Shown here in pieces: positions 1-8,438 of a stretch of 44,148 nt of DNA. How positions within the stretch are numbered: position 1 is the stretch's first letter; the number at the start of each line of letters is the position of its first letter. The position numbers and the translations under genes are program-made. The stretch comes from Anaerolineae bacterium (GTDB lineage Bacteria; Chloroflexota; Anaerolineae; Aggregatilineales; Phototrophicaceae). The stretch is from NCBI GenBank assembly GCA_023382675.1, contig JAHDWN010000029.1:40887-85034 (forward strand), given 5' to 3'. The notes below the pieces were generated by a model. It was given only the letters and a program-made list of their open reading frames with translations, was not told the DNA's origin and made no database searches.

Positions 1-2297
1 TGGCTCACGGCTTCGATAAGACCCCGTCTGGCCTCCATTGGTGGATTTGAAATCTGATTCGCCTGAACTGCCAGGGCCAGAGCCACATCAGGTAGACCGC
101 GATAAATAGCATCCAATACGCCATTGGATAAGAGAATACTTTGCGCTTCGTCAAAGCTCCTGACAGCTGTAGCGGCACTCGCAGCCAACCGGATGTTCGC
201 ATCCAACTGTGTCTGATTCTGAACAAATAGAAACCCGATCAGCATGACGATAGCGAGTCCGCCCGCAATGAACAAACCGACCCGATATCGATTTCTTGTC
301 CGATATTGTCGCCGCTGGTGAATCGCGCTTGCTTCAACAAACTCTCTCATCAGGTCATCGAAGTCGAATTGCATTGTATGTAGCCATTGCTGCGCTCGTT
401 CCAAGCGTGACCCACCTAGCAATTCTTCAGTCTGGCGCCCTGTTTGATCCCAATATTTCGCGGCGAATCGAAGCTGCCGCACCAGGCGCAGATCATCAGA
501 GGTTTCTTCAATCCATTTGGCGAGTCGAGGCCAACTTCGAAACAGTGCCTCGTGCGCGACTTCAATTGTCGGCTTCTCGTCTTCGTTTCTTCCCATTGTG
601 AGCAAACGGGCTTTCACAAACTCATCCGCCAGTCTGCTGACCTCTCCACGTTGCCCCAGGAAACTGGGAGAAGCTCGCCGTCCTGTAATCCTGCTATCAT
701 CATCAACTTCGCACAATTCCCTGAATACAATCGGAAATGCCTCTTTTGTCGTTGGCGCGAGGTGCGAGAAGACGTCCTCTGCTCGTTCTGCGAGCGCTCC
801 CTGAACCCCACCAAGTGTTTCATACACCGCATGGGTCAGCACGTTGTTTTTCTTGCTGAAGCGATACAGTTCATCCAGGGTAAATGCCATGAGCGCCAAC
901 GCACCCGGCTCCATTCCAGTGTCGTCCAAAATTCGCTCGACTAAGCCATTCTCGAAGCGCAGCCCTGCCATCTGAGCAGGGCGCGTAATCATATCTCTTA
1001 AAGCCTCGGTGCCAGGAGCCGAAAGTGGAAACGTAGCATCCTGAAGAAGTCGTGCCAAGCGAGGATAAGCTAAACAATGTGCGTAATAATCAGCTCGGAG
1101 CGTGAGGATGACTCGTACACGGGGTGTTTGGACTGCAGTAACGAGGAGTTCGATAAACGCAACAAGGTCACTGCGGTTTGCCAAAGAAAATACCTCCTCG
1201 AACTGATCGATAACGATCAAAAGCTCACTCCAGGAAGGAGCATCGTGGAGGCTTGTGTAAACCAGATCGTGCAAAGCATTTGAGTCTGCCTTGAGTCTGA
1301 CGGCCCATCCGCTCACTTCAGTTACATTGGCTGACTTTGAAATAGGCAGTGCAGTCACCAAGTTTTCAAATGGATCGGCATTGCCAAAAGGGGCTGGCCG
1401 AAAGACTGAGACACACCAATTCTTGCTGCCAGAGATTGCTCCATCCCGGAGACGTGGAATAACGCCAGCCTTGATCAGTGATGATTTCCCCGATCCGCTT
1501 GCGCCGACCACCGCAATCATACGGGTCTCCACCTGGCCTAAACGGCGGATCAGAGAGGCAGTCTCGCTACTGCGACCAAAGAATATTTGCCCCTCCCCAA
1601 TCTCGAAAGAGCGCAATCCTGGAAATGGAGCACCCCGCCAAACCACCATTTCCCGCGTTGAGATTTTGGGGTCAGTTTGATTAGCAGTATTATCCTGTTC
1701 AAGGATGTCGCCAATGACTGTTTTCAGATGCGCTTCGAGTCTTCTCTGAAATTCGTCTGACGATTTGTACTCATTGTAACCTTGCCGATAGGAGCCGTCA
1801 GGATTGGTAAAATGTTCGAAGAAATCAGTAACGCGTTGCCACTGGCGGTGTTTTTCTTGGAAGTCAGACGCTGAAGGGTCTAGATAGTAAGGTTCCATTC
1901 TGCGATAGACCAGTACGATTGGCTTGCCAGTCTTTGCCGACGCGTTCATGGCGTCGTAAAATTCCCACTCCGTTCCTGACAAATAGGGAGTCCCGTCCGC
2001 TTTTGTTCCATGCACTCTAGAATCCAGGAGCGTACCAATGCGGGACCACAGAATTACCACAACAATGTCGCATTCAGATGGTTTGGGTAGACCTCGATCA
2101 ATCGCTTGTTGCGGCGTTAGTGTGGCTATAAACGGAGTATCTCCGTGGGGATCATCCCATGCGATAACTTCAAGTTCAACGCGTTTGCGAAGTAAGGGAT
2201 CGTAACGTAGCGTATCGAAGACGCCACGAGCTATGGTACGTTCGTCAGCAGTATCTCCAGGTGATGAGAGGAAGATACGTAGAGTACGCCTGCCCAT
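1..2297 (-). CDS. STAND NTPase (nSTAND1) with DUF4062/TIR-like N-terminus, partial
   Basis: The frame is open from an ATG at 2297 to the window edge, giving 765 residues without a stop; the C-terminus lies outside. Residues 1-140 begin RTLRIFLSSPGDTADER, the hallmark of the DUF4062/TIR-like domain found in front of STAND NTPases. The NTPase follows: Walker A GASGSGKSS with Lys271, Walker B LLIVIDQFEE with Asp364, and the family signature VILTLRADYYA. A winged-helix-like segment includes EVAHEALFRSWPRL. One transmembrane helix lies near residues 677-699. The stretch behind it (GLPDVALALAVQANQ) is of the kind that usually precedes WD40 repeats, so a repeat sensor beyond the edge is expected but not seen. 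Such proteins are signal-transducing ATPases, often proposed to act in immunity or programmed death. The family call is firm; the role is inferred. Confidence 0.9.
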   Translation of the reverse strand, partial: MGRRTLRIFLSSPGDTADERTIARGVFDTLRYDPLLRKRVELEVIAWDDPHGDTPFIATLTPQQAIDRGLPKPSECDIVVVILWSRIGTLLDSRVHGTKADGTPYLSGTEWEFYDAMNASAKTGKPIVLVYRRMEPYYLDPSASDFQEKHRQWQRVTDFFEHFTNPDGSYRQGYNEYKSSDEFQRRLEAHLKTVIGDILEQDNTANQTDPKISTREMVVWRGAPFPGLRSFEIGEGQIFFGRSSETASLIRRLGQVETRMIAVVGASGSGKSSLIKAGVIPRLRDGAISGSKNWCVSVFRPAPFGNADPFENLVTALPISKSANVTEVSGWAVRLKADSNALHDLVYTSLHDAPSWSELLIVIDQFEEVFSLANRSDLVAFIELLVTAVQTPRVRVILTLRADYYAHCLAYPRLARLLQDATFPLSAPGTEALRDMITRPAQMAGLRFENGLVERILDDTGMEPGALALMAFTLDELYRFSKKNNVLTHAVYETLGGVQGALAERAEDVFSHLAPTTKEAFPIVFRELCEVDDDSRITGRRASPSFLGQRGEVSRLADEFVKARLLTMGRNEDEKPTIEVAHEALFRSWPRLAKWIEETSDDLRLVRQLRFAAKYWDQTGRQTEELLGGSRLERAQQWLHTMQFDFDDLMREFVEASAIHQRRQYRTRNRYRVGLFIAGGLAIVMLIGFLFVQNQTQLDANIRLAASAATAVRSFDEAQSILLSNGVLDAIYRGLPDVALALAVQANQISNPPMEARRGLIEAVS

Positions 2298-2519
2298 AAA
2301 TCCCTCCGGCCACTTCCGGTGCGAACGCATTGAAATAAGTGCGACATATGCTATTAGCCGAAGTTTAATTGATGGAGCTAATAACGGCAACATTTCATCT
2401 TGAGGTGAGCATGGCCGAGAGAGATATTCATCAGCTGGCGAATATTTCATGACTTGAAAAGGCGCACATGCTGCCTTCTGCGCACATTGCCTAATTACAC
2501 ACGATTGGATTCTTGGCGC

Positions 2520-2539
2520 GGTCAGGCGGAGACCTGACC
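2520..2539. repeat. Perfect inverted repeat behind the first small HTH gene
   Basis: GGTCAGG and CCTGACC form a perfect 7-bp stem around the six-base loop CGGAGA. It lies 11 bp beyond the stop codon of the HTH gene that ends at 2551, between that gene and the STAND NTPase start. No T-run follows on either strand, so it is not a canonical intrinsic terminator. It may mark a transcript 3' end or a protein site. The rest of 2298-2550 shows nothing recognisable. Confidence 0.5.
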
Positions 2540-2550
2540 CACTGCACTGC

Positions 2551-2886
2551 TCATTTCCTTCTGCGATTCACAATCTGATGCACTCGCTGTTTTGTGATCC
2601 CGTAGTGTGCTGCCAGATCTCCAAGCGATGTGCCCGCTTCATAGGCTGCGATGATTTCGGCGTTACGGCTGCTCTCCTTTGGCGTCTTGTTATTGATGGG
2701 AAACGTGGTTTCTGGCCGGTCGGCGTAGAGTATATGGATGAAGCGCATTACGGCCGCATCGACGTCGTGTACGGAGCTGAGCCATAGTCCTCCGCATCCA
2801 GCGATCATGCCTTGACCAAGCGCATGAACTATTTGACTGTGTGCATCTACGTAGGCGTCAATTGGATCGTCGGTCATTATCGACAT
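2551..2886 (-). CDS. Small HTH protein, family copy 1
   Basis: A 111-residue protein with two parts. The N-terminal ~70 residues (HSQIVHALGQGM, GLWLSSVHDVDAAVMRFI) resemble no domain I know. The C-terminal ~40 residues form a helix-turn-helix like sigma-70 region 4 or a homeodomain-like resolvase HTH (EIIAAYEAGTSLGDLAA then YGITKQRVHQIVNRR). It is one of three related genes here (others end at 17084 and 29008). It is about 83% identical in protein to the copy at 29008, with only synonymous changes in the recognition helix, so the protein appears to be under selection. ATGs at 2886 and 2877 are both possible; neither has a strong RBS. It probably binds DNA, but partner and target are unknown. 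Confidence 0.7.
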   Translation of the reverse strand: MSIMTDDPIDAYVDAHSQIVHALGQGMIAGCGGLWLSSVHDVDAAVMRFIHILYADRPETTFPINNKTPKESSRNAEIIAAYEAGTSLGDLAAHYGITKQRVHQIVNRRRK

Positions 2887-3012
2887 TTATGTGCGCTAGG
2901 CCTAAACGTGTTGGGGCGGTTGGCTATTCTCAGTATGGGCCCTTGGCAGTAAGTTGGGTTTTGCTTCCCGGCCCTCATCAACTTGTCAGAGGCAGGTTTT
3001 CGTGGCATGCAT

Positions 3013-3112
3013 CTGGATCCGCCATAAGGGTACTTTCTCTATTCTGCTATCGTCGAGGAGCAGATACCTAGCGATGGCATGACCTATTGCACGAAACGAG
3101 TACATTCATGTT
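3013..3112. repeat. Conserved upstream block of the HTH family, copy A
   Basis: This ~100-bp stretch upstream of HTH copy 1 aligns almost without gaps to 29471-29571 upstream of HTH copy 3. Shared words include CTGGATCCGCCA, TTCTGCTATCGTCGA, ATTGCACG and ACATTCAT. It is non-coding in both places and probably holds the promoter or another cis-acting part of the unit. Confidence 0.65.
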
Positions 3113-3349
3113 GAACGACCCGAGAATCTCAAAGAGGGGACTCTGAGTGCCAGACGACAGTACGAGTTGTTGTTCGCCGTTCGGACCAAATCGACTGGAG
3201 AATAGTCTCGCACGTCAACTCCTCTGTGGTTCCAGGGCTTTTGACGAATTGCAGCCGCCGGCCTACTCTGCCTACATCGGCAATTAGGCTGTTATCTATA
3301 AGGTAGTTATGTTTACGATATAGATATACTAAGTATTGCATCGCTTTTT

Positions 3350-3378
3350 TTGCGACCTTAATATGGGCGATATACACT
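3350..3378 (+). promoter_or_regulatory. Weak candidate sigma-70 promoter for the diterpene operon
   Basis: TTGCGA at 3350-3355 and TACACT at 3373-3378 are separated by exactly 17 bp, each matching 4 of 6 consensus positions. They lie in the A+T-rich stretch about 130 bp before the first gene, leaving a long leader. This is only a pattern match. Confidence 0.25.
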
Positions 3379-3510
3379 GTAATAAATCTGTTGTCATAGC
3401 ATTCTTCACAGCTTTTGTCTAACGAACAACTGAGTGTCCTTTTCTGCTCGAACCTGCGATCTTCACGTTTTGAATGTTGCGCTTGCGCTATCCGTGAATA
3501 GGTGTGACAC

Positions 3511-5016
3511 ATGGCAGTTCGGAGTGCGGTAGCCGACGATATCGAAGTTCTGAATCTGGAAATAGATACTCTGCTATCCGAGCTTGGCACGGGGAAGGTC
3601 GAAGGTGTCGCTTATGACACAGCATGGGTGGCCCGACTTGCGCCTCGCTATCCCGGTTATGGTTTCGACAAATCGCTAGAGTGGTTGCGCTGGAATCAGC
3701 ACCCCGATGGGACCTGGGGTGCGCCCTTGGTTCATTATCACGACCGCTTCGTCTCGACCTTGGCGGCAATTGTGGCACTGCGCGATGCAGGTAACAACGC
3801 GCACGACCGGCCACGGATCAAACGCGGCGAAAACGCCTTGTGGCAATTAGCAGGTAAGCTGGGGCGTGACGACAGCGATACCGTCGGCTTCCCGATTGTC
3901 TCAACTGCTCTTGCTCAGGAAGCCTTGTCGCTTGGGCTCGATGTCCCTCTGCCGCCCCTCCGTTATGCTGAAGCTTACAGAAAGAAGGTCGAAGCTTTAT
4001 TGAAATTGCCCCACAGAGATTGGCGTGACAGTCCAATGTCGCATTCTCTTGAGGCACTTCGACAGGTCGTAGCCGCAGAAGACAAATTACTCGCAGGCAA
4101 CTTCTCGGTTGGGATATCACCAGCAGCTACAGCAGCTTACCTACTGGAATTCGACAACAAGTGGGCATTGGGGTATTTGACAGAGATCCAGAATGCCATC
4201 GGAACTGGTGCGATGTCGGCTGTTGGGCCCATCGACGTGTTTGAAATCGCGTGGTCGCTGAACCACTTGGCCAGAGCGCATGCGATTACGCCAGATGACC
4301 CAAGAGTCCGGAGGCTGATAGACACTTTGCTCGAAAACTATTCGCCACAGAAAGGTGCCAGCCCGTCCTCAAGATTTGCAGTGACAGACATCGACGATAC
4401 GGCCGGTGTTTTCACCGTACTGCGGTGGGCGGGAATCCCTGTGACGGCAGACGTTTTCAACTACTTTGAAACTGACGGGGCCTTTGTCTGTTACCATGGC
4501 GAGACGAATCCATCCTTAAGCGCTCAGGTAAGACTCTTGAGCGCGCTGAAAATGTGTACAGATCATCCGGCTCAAGGAATCTGGATCAAGAAAGCTGTTC
4601 GGACACTGCGTACTCTGGATGACAATCGCTCGTATTGGTGGGACAAGTGGCACGCGTCTCCATATTATGTAAATGGTGCATCGCTGAGCGCGACGAAGGG
4701 GATCGCTGATGACCTGAGTGAATCTCGGCTGAAATGGATCCTCCGAACGCAGCGTGAAGATGGTGGTTGGGGATACCTGGGGCAGTCGACGCAGGAGGAA
4801 ACCGCGTATTGTTTGGAAGCATTGCTCTTTTGGGATCGCGCCGTCAAGCGTGTCGATTCTGAGGTGCTCGAACGCGCGAATGCATTCTTACGCAAACACG
4901 TTCAGAATCCTAGCTATACTCCTTTATGGATAGGCAAAAGCCTTTACACTCCCCATCTTGTTGTAAAGGCGGCCGTCCTTGGGGCATTGTACAGGTACGC
5001 GATCTGCAATAGATGA
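3511..5016 (+). CDS. Class II diterpene cyclase (copalyl/kolavenyl diphosphate synthase-like)
   Basis: A 501-residue soluble protein, the usual size of bacterial class II diterpene cyclases such as Rv3377c. These enzymes cyclise geranylgeranyl diphosphate to a bicyclic diphosphate by protonation, without ionising the diphosphate. The catalytic DxDD motif is intact (DIDD, residues 293-296). The conserved YDTAWVA segment starts at residue 35, and QW-type motifs are seen at 63-70 (QHPDGTWG) and 414-421 (QREDGGWG). The ATG at 3511 follows a GGTG at short distance. It is the first gene of a tightly packed operon that also carries an Rv3378c-like diterpene synthase, the known partner type. The skeleton (halimadienyl, clerodane or labdane) cannot be told from sequence. 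No GGPP synthase is present in the window. Confidence 0.92.
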   Translation: MAVRSAVADDIEVLNLEIDTLLSELGTGKVEGVAYDTAWVARLAPRYPGYGFDKSLEWLRWNQHPDGTWGAPLVHYHDRFVSTLAAIVALRDAGNNAHDRPRIKRGENALWQLAGKLGRDDSDTVGFPIVSTALAQEALSLGLDVPLPPLRYAEAYRKKVEALLKLPHRDWRDSPMSHSLEALRQVVAAEDKLLAGNFSVGISPAATAAYLLEFDNKWALGYLTEIQNAIGTGAMSAVGPIDVFEIAWSLNHLARAHAITPDDPRVRRLIDTLLENYSPQKGASPSSRFAVTDIDDTAGVFTVLRWAGIPVTADVFNYFETDGAFVCYHGETNPSLSAQVRLLSALKMCTDHPAQGIWIKKAVRTLRTLDDNRSYWWDKWHASPYYVNGASLSATKGIADDLSESRLKWILRTQREDGGWGYLGQSTQEETAYCLEALLFWDRAVKRVDSEVLERANAFLRKHVQNPSYTPLWIGKSLYTPHLVVKAAVLGALYRYAICNR

Positions 5017-5037
5017 CTCTAGATCAAGGTTCTGAAA

Positions 5038-6438
5038 GTGGCTGATAGCTTGTTCCACAAGCTGCGTTCTTGGACAAAGCATTGGCTTGTGCCGCGTGCT
5101 TCGGATCGCGATCTGGCTTTTCGTGAAGGCATTATTCGTAGTACGCTTGCTGTGGTCATAACACTTGGCATGGCAAGTTTTGCTTCGACGCTTTTTGTCT
5201 TTCGTTCCGAGTGGGATTGGATATCTTTCCCGTCACTTCACGTTGTGGGCATCGGCATATGTGTACTCTCGGCGCTGGCGCTAGATCGGGCGAGACTCCT
5301 ACTATCTGGCTGGCTACTAGTACTCGCTCTGATATTCGGGGCCAGCGGTATAGTTCTTCTGTCTCGTGATTTGGGTACTTCCAGCGGAGCTTTTTTAGGC
5401 TTTGCGACTTTCGCCTTCGCTCCATTAATCACATCGATGGTTTTACCTCGCGGCAGCATCTATCCCAGTAGCGTGATCGCCGCGATCCTCTACGGCATTT
5501 CGCAGTTCGTGGTACCAGTCGGGAACCTTACGCTTCCAGGCATAGAACCGTGGTCAACGTTCATTTCGGCACTCTTGCTTCTGGTCGTCGAAGGTGCCCT
5601 CTTGCGACAGCTTCGTGTCGAGTTTGACTCTCGCTTGGTGGCGATGAGCGAATCGCTACGGCAGACCGAACAAGCCAAGGAACAGGCAGAAGCGGCACGT
5701 GTGCGCGCGGAGCAGGCGGACAAAGCCAAATCCCAATTTCTGGCAAACATGAGCCATGAGTTGCGCACACCGCTCAACGCCATCATTGGTTATGCGGAAG
5801 CCATGCTGGCGGGCATGGCAGGGACGTTTACGCCGAAACAGACCGACCTACTCAAACAGATTCAGCGTAATGGTCGGCGATTGCTCGGTTTGATAAACGA
5901 CGTGCTCGATCTAGCGAAGGTCGAGTCCGGCACTCTCCAGGCTATGCTCGAACCGATAGAACCCGACGTCGTATTTCGTGAGACAGTGGACAGCGTGCGG
6001 TCACTTGCCGACGAACGCGGGATTCCGATCGTTCTCGACATTTGTGAGGAGATGCCCGAATTCGTCATCAGCGATGCCCGCAAGTTGGAACAAATCCTCA
6101 TTAACCTCGTGAGCAACGCCATCAAATTCACCGAAGAAGGGCAGATCGAAGTGGTAGTACAGCTCGATGGCGACGAGCACTGGACGTTCCAGGTACGCGA
6201 TACGGGCATTGGCATGAGTCAGCAAGTTCTTGCTGATGTCTTCGAACCCTTTCGTCAGGTTGATGGAACGATCACGCGCAAATACAAAGGCACTGGGCTT
6301 GGGTTGGCCATTACCAGGCGGCTTGTGGAATGCCTCCAAGGATCGATCACGGTTACCTCGGAGGCTAGGAAAGGTTCAGTATTCACAGTTCGGCTGCCTA
6401 CCAGGCCCATACCACAGCATCGCAAAACGCAGACGTAG
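5038..6438 (+). CDS. Six-TM membrane sensor histidine kinase
   Basis: 466 residues from a GTG start, 21 bp behind the cyclase, with AAGG upstream. Six hydrophobic helices span roughly residues 30-190 with only short loops, so the sensor is buried in the membrane and there is no large external domain. A charged coiled coil (about 195-228) leads to a HisKA domain with phospho-acceptor His240 in ANMSHELRTPLN. The HATPase_c domain follows, with the N-box LINLVSNAIKFTEEG, DTGIGM and GTGLGLAI. It should autophosphorylate and pass phosphate to the two receiver proteins encoded next. Its place between two diterpene biosynthesis genes suggests a link between terpene production and signalling. A membrane-dissolved lipid such as the diterpene itself would be a plausible ligand, but that is inference. 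Confidence 0.93.
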   Translation: MADSLFHKLRSWTKHWLVPRASDRDLAFREGIIRSTLAVVITLGMASFASTLFVFRSEWDWISFPSLHVVGIGICVLSALALDRARLLLSGWLLVLALIFGASGIVLLSRDLGTSSGAFLGFATFAFAPLITSMVLPRGSIYPSSVIAAILYGISQFVVPVGNLTLPGIEPWSTFISALLLLVVEGALLRQLRVEFDSRLVAMSESLRQTEQAKEQAEAARVRAEQADKAKSQFLANMSHELRTPLNAIIGYAEAMLAGMAGTFTPKQTDLLKQIQRNGRRLLGLINDVLDLAKVESGTLQAMLEPIEPDVVFRETVDSVRSLADERGIPIVLDICEEMPEFVISDARKLEQILINLVSNAIKFTEEGQIEVVVQLDGDEHWTFQVRDTGIGMSQQVLADVFEPFRQVDGTITRKYKGTGLGLAITRRLVECLQGSITVTSEARKGSVFTVRLPTRPIPQHRKTQT

Positions 6439-6530
6439 ACGGTGGTCAAAGTCGATGCCAATTAAGAGACAGCCGACGCCATCTGCGTTATAACTTCACT
6501 TCTCGATGAGTTGCCGACCAGTGAGGCAAG

Positions 6531-6914
6531 ATGGACACAGAACAGCTCTCGGTCTTGCTGCTTGATGATGACTTTCACACGCGCGCACTCTTCAAGCTCG
6601 TTTTTGAGCATCACTCGCTGCCACTAGAGACGGTCACAACGACGGAGGAAGCCCTAGCGTACCTGCGCACACATACACCAGATGTCGTCGTCGTCGACCT
6701 TGTCATGCCGGAAACCAGCGGCTACAAAGCTCTGGATGCTATTCGCAACCTGCCGTCCAGCACGAAGATGCGTTTCGTCGCGACGACTGCCTACCACACA
6801 CAGGAAACGCCCATCGAAGTGCGCGACCACGGTTTCCACGGCTATTTGCCCAAGCCGTTTAGCGTGGATGACCTGGTGACCGTGCTGCGACAGGTCACTA
6901 TCCAAACGAATTAG
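6531..6914 (+). CDS. Stand-alone response-regulator receiver (CheY-like), first
   Basis: 127 residues forming a single receiver domain. The acidic pocket is LLDDD (Asp12-14), the phospho-acceptor is Asp56 in VVVVDLVMP, and the conserved lysine is Lys108 in LPKPF. There is no output domain, so it must act by protein contact or as a phosphate relay. It follows the histidine kinase by 92 bp and precedes a second receiver, which fits a kinase, receiver, receiver phosphorelay in one transcript. Confidence 0.92.
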   Translation: MDTEQLSVLLLDDDFHTRALFKLVFEHHSLPLETVTTTEEALAYLRTHTPDVVVVDLVMPETSGYKALDAIRNLPSSTKMRFVATTAYHTQETPIEVRDHGFHGYLPKPFSVDDLVTVLRQVTIQTN

Positions 6915-6989
6915 AGATGCGGCGTTGCTCAATTGGGCACCCGCTCGCAGCCAATTTCGCATAAGATTGTTTCTCGGATAGGTGAACAG

Positions 6990-7394
6990 GTGAAGTCGAG
7001 GAAGTCTGTGGCTGAGATTTCAAATTGGGACGTGATCATCGTTGATGACGAACAGGACAACATAGGCGTAGTCGAACTGGTCCTCAATTTCAACAATGCG
7101 ACTGTGCGCTCGGCAAGCTCTGGGCCAGCATGCCTCCAACTCCTTGAAGAAGCGGTGCCGACCTTTTTACTGGTCGACATTCAAATGCCGGGCATGTCCG
7201 GGTACCAGCTGCTCGACAGGATTCGCGAGAATCCACAATGGCGCGAAATCCCAGTGATCGCACTCACGGCACATGCACGGCCAGAAGATCAGGAGCAGAT
7301 CCTGGCGGCCGGGTTTGATGGCTATATCAGCAAACCCGTCTCAGTGATGACACTTGCGGACGAACTCATAAGCATTCTGGCTGGAGTTGTATAA
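6990..7394 (+). CDS. Stand-alone response-regulator receiver, second
   Basis: A single receiver domain of 134 residues from the GTG at 6990. This start is preferred because AGGTGA sits four bases upstream; a longer TTG start at 6933 has no ribosome site. The pocket is IIVDDEQDN, the phospho-acceptor lies in LLVDIQMPGMSG (Asp63), and the lysine is in YISKPV. It again lacks an output domain. The sequence differs clearly from the preceding receiver, so this is not a recent duplication. The stop overlaps or nearly touches the next gene, pointing to coupled translation with the diterpene synthase. Confidence 0.9.
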   Translation: MKSRKSVAEISNWDVIIVDDEQDNIGVVELVLNFNNATVRSASSGPACLQLLEEAVPTFLLVDIQMPGMSGYQLLDRIRENPQWREIPVIALTAHARPEDQEQILAAGFDGYISKPVSVMTLADELISILAGVV

Positions 7395-7398
7395 AGTC

Positions 7399-8376
7399 GT
7401 GGCAGAACCAGAGAGTTTTGCGGACCGGATTCGCGCCCGCTACCCAGAAGGCTTGACCGGGCTATTCGCCATCGGTGGCACGCGCACGACCTACATTTTG
7501 GAACACAACCGCCGGAACGCAAATCCCGGCAAGATCGACGATTTTCAGCATTACTCCGATTATCTGCTCGAACGCTATTTCGATCTGATTCGCATTTTCC
7601 TCGGATTCGGCGGCCAGAACATTGTTATTACTGCACTCGGCTATCAAAGCTTCTACGAACGCGGCCCTCAATACGCGCAAATCATTTCTAGATCCACTCT
7701 GTCCCTGATCGGGGATCGAGCAACGGCGTATTATCGGGCAATGGAAATTGACCCATACTTCCTCGGCATTGAACCTTTGCTGCTACTCACGCCAGAGAAT
7801 CCCGCGCAAGTTCTCGGTGCCAAGCTTCGCGCTTTTGAACAGACGTGGCCATACCAGTCGGGCCGCCGAAAAGTGGTCTGGGAAATCGCATCGATTCCAC
7901 TCTTTACGTTTTGGCGAGCCCAAGACGTGATGGACGCCGAAGCAACAACTGAGCTCGCAACTGCCATCGAACAAGCGCACGACCTTTACGCAGTCGATGA
8001 AGTGCTGTATCGATATTACTCCCGTGCTGCATATGGTGTCGATATCCCAATGCCACACTTCTATCTGGGCTCTAATCGTAACGGCGATCTGAAAATACGC
8101 TCGGTGCTGCCAAACACCTTCATAAGTGGTACGGCATGTCGGCTCTTTTTCACGCCGTATCCGTCTCTTATGATGCCGAGCGAAGCGATGCAGGCAATGC
8201 TCGAAGATCTCGCCTTTAGTGAGCAGAAGCTCAGTTCTAAACAAATGGACTATCGGGACAGGTACACGCCTGAGCTTGCCGAGGCGGAATACGAGTACTT
8301 CAGCAAATTGAGCGAAGATCCTGGTTCAATACTCGGTCTTTCGCGCGTTCCCAGAGCTGGTTTCGATAGGGGCTAG
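7399..8376 (+). CDS. Rv3378c-like diterpene synthase / prenyl transferase
   Basis: About 325 residues. Similarity to M. tuberculosis Rv3378c (tuberculosinol and tuberculosinyl-adenosine synthase, a cis-prenyltransferase fold) shows in several blocks: FAIGGTRTTYILE against FPFDGTRRWFHLE, ERGPQY against DRGDRY, and RLFFTPYPSLMMPSEAMQAM against a segment with SLYFTVAPSYYMTE. I recall that the Herpetosiphon homologue Haur_2146 makes kolavelool from the product of its neighbouring cyclase. This protein should therefore act on the diphosphate made by the cyclase at 3511. The aspartate I recall as catalytic in Rv3378c (Asp34 of FDGTR) aligns with Gly26. GTG 7399 is taken as start because TTG 7387 lies directly against the only GGAG; the choice is uncertain. 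Confidence 0.82.
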   Translation: MAEPESFADRIRARYPEGLTGLFAIGGTRTTYILEHNRRNANPGKIDDFQHYSDYLLERYFDLIRIFLGFGGQNIVITALGYQSFYERGPQYAQIISRSTLSLIGDRATAYYRAMEIDPYFLGIEPLLLLTPENPAQVLGAKLRAFEQTWPYQSGRRKVVWEIASIPLFTFWRAQDVMDAEATTELATAIEQAHDLYAVDEVLYRYYSRAAYGVDIPMPHFYLGSNRNGDLKIRSVLPNTFISGTACRLFFTPYPSLMMPSEAMQAMLEDLAFSEQKLSSKQMDYRDRYTPELAEAEYEYFSKLSEDPGSILGLSRVPRAGFDRG

Positions 8377-8438
8377 GCCAGATAGACCGGCATGATTGGG
8401 AAGTCATCTGCGGATTCAGACTAGAAAAAGCACTCACC

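Larger units (their letters stand above)
2887..3510. other. Intergenic region before the diterpene operon
   Basis: About 620 bp. The left part is the upstream region of the minus-strand HTH gene, including the conserved block at 3013-3112. The right part, about 3270-3380, is clearly richer in A+T than its surroundings and contains a weak sigma-70-like site. Open frames on both strands here match no family I recognise, and I do not call them genes. Confidence 0.5.

Noticed and set aside
2520-2539. Intrinsic terminator
   Set aside because: The hairpin is perfect, but there is no T-run on either strand.
3129-3590. 153-codon minus-strand open frame overlapping the cyclase start
   Set aside because: It overlaps the well-supported cyclase antisense and runs through an A+T-rich spacer; no domain, no ribosome site.
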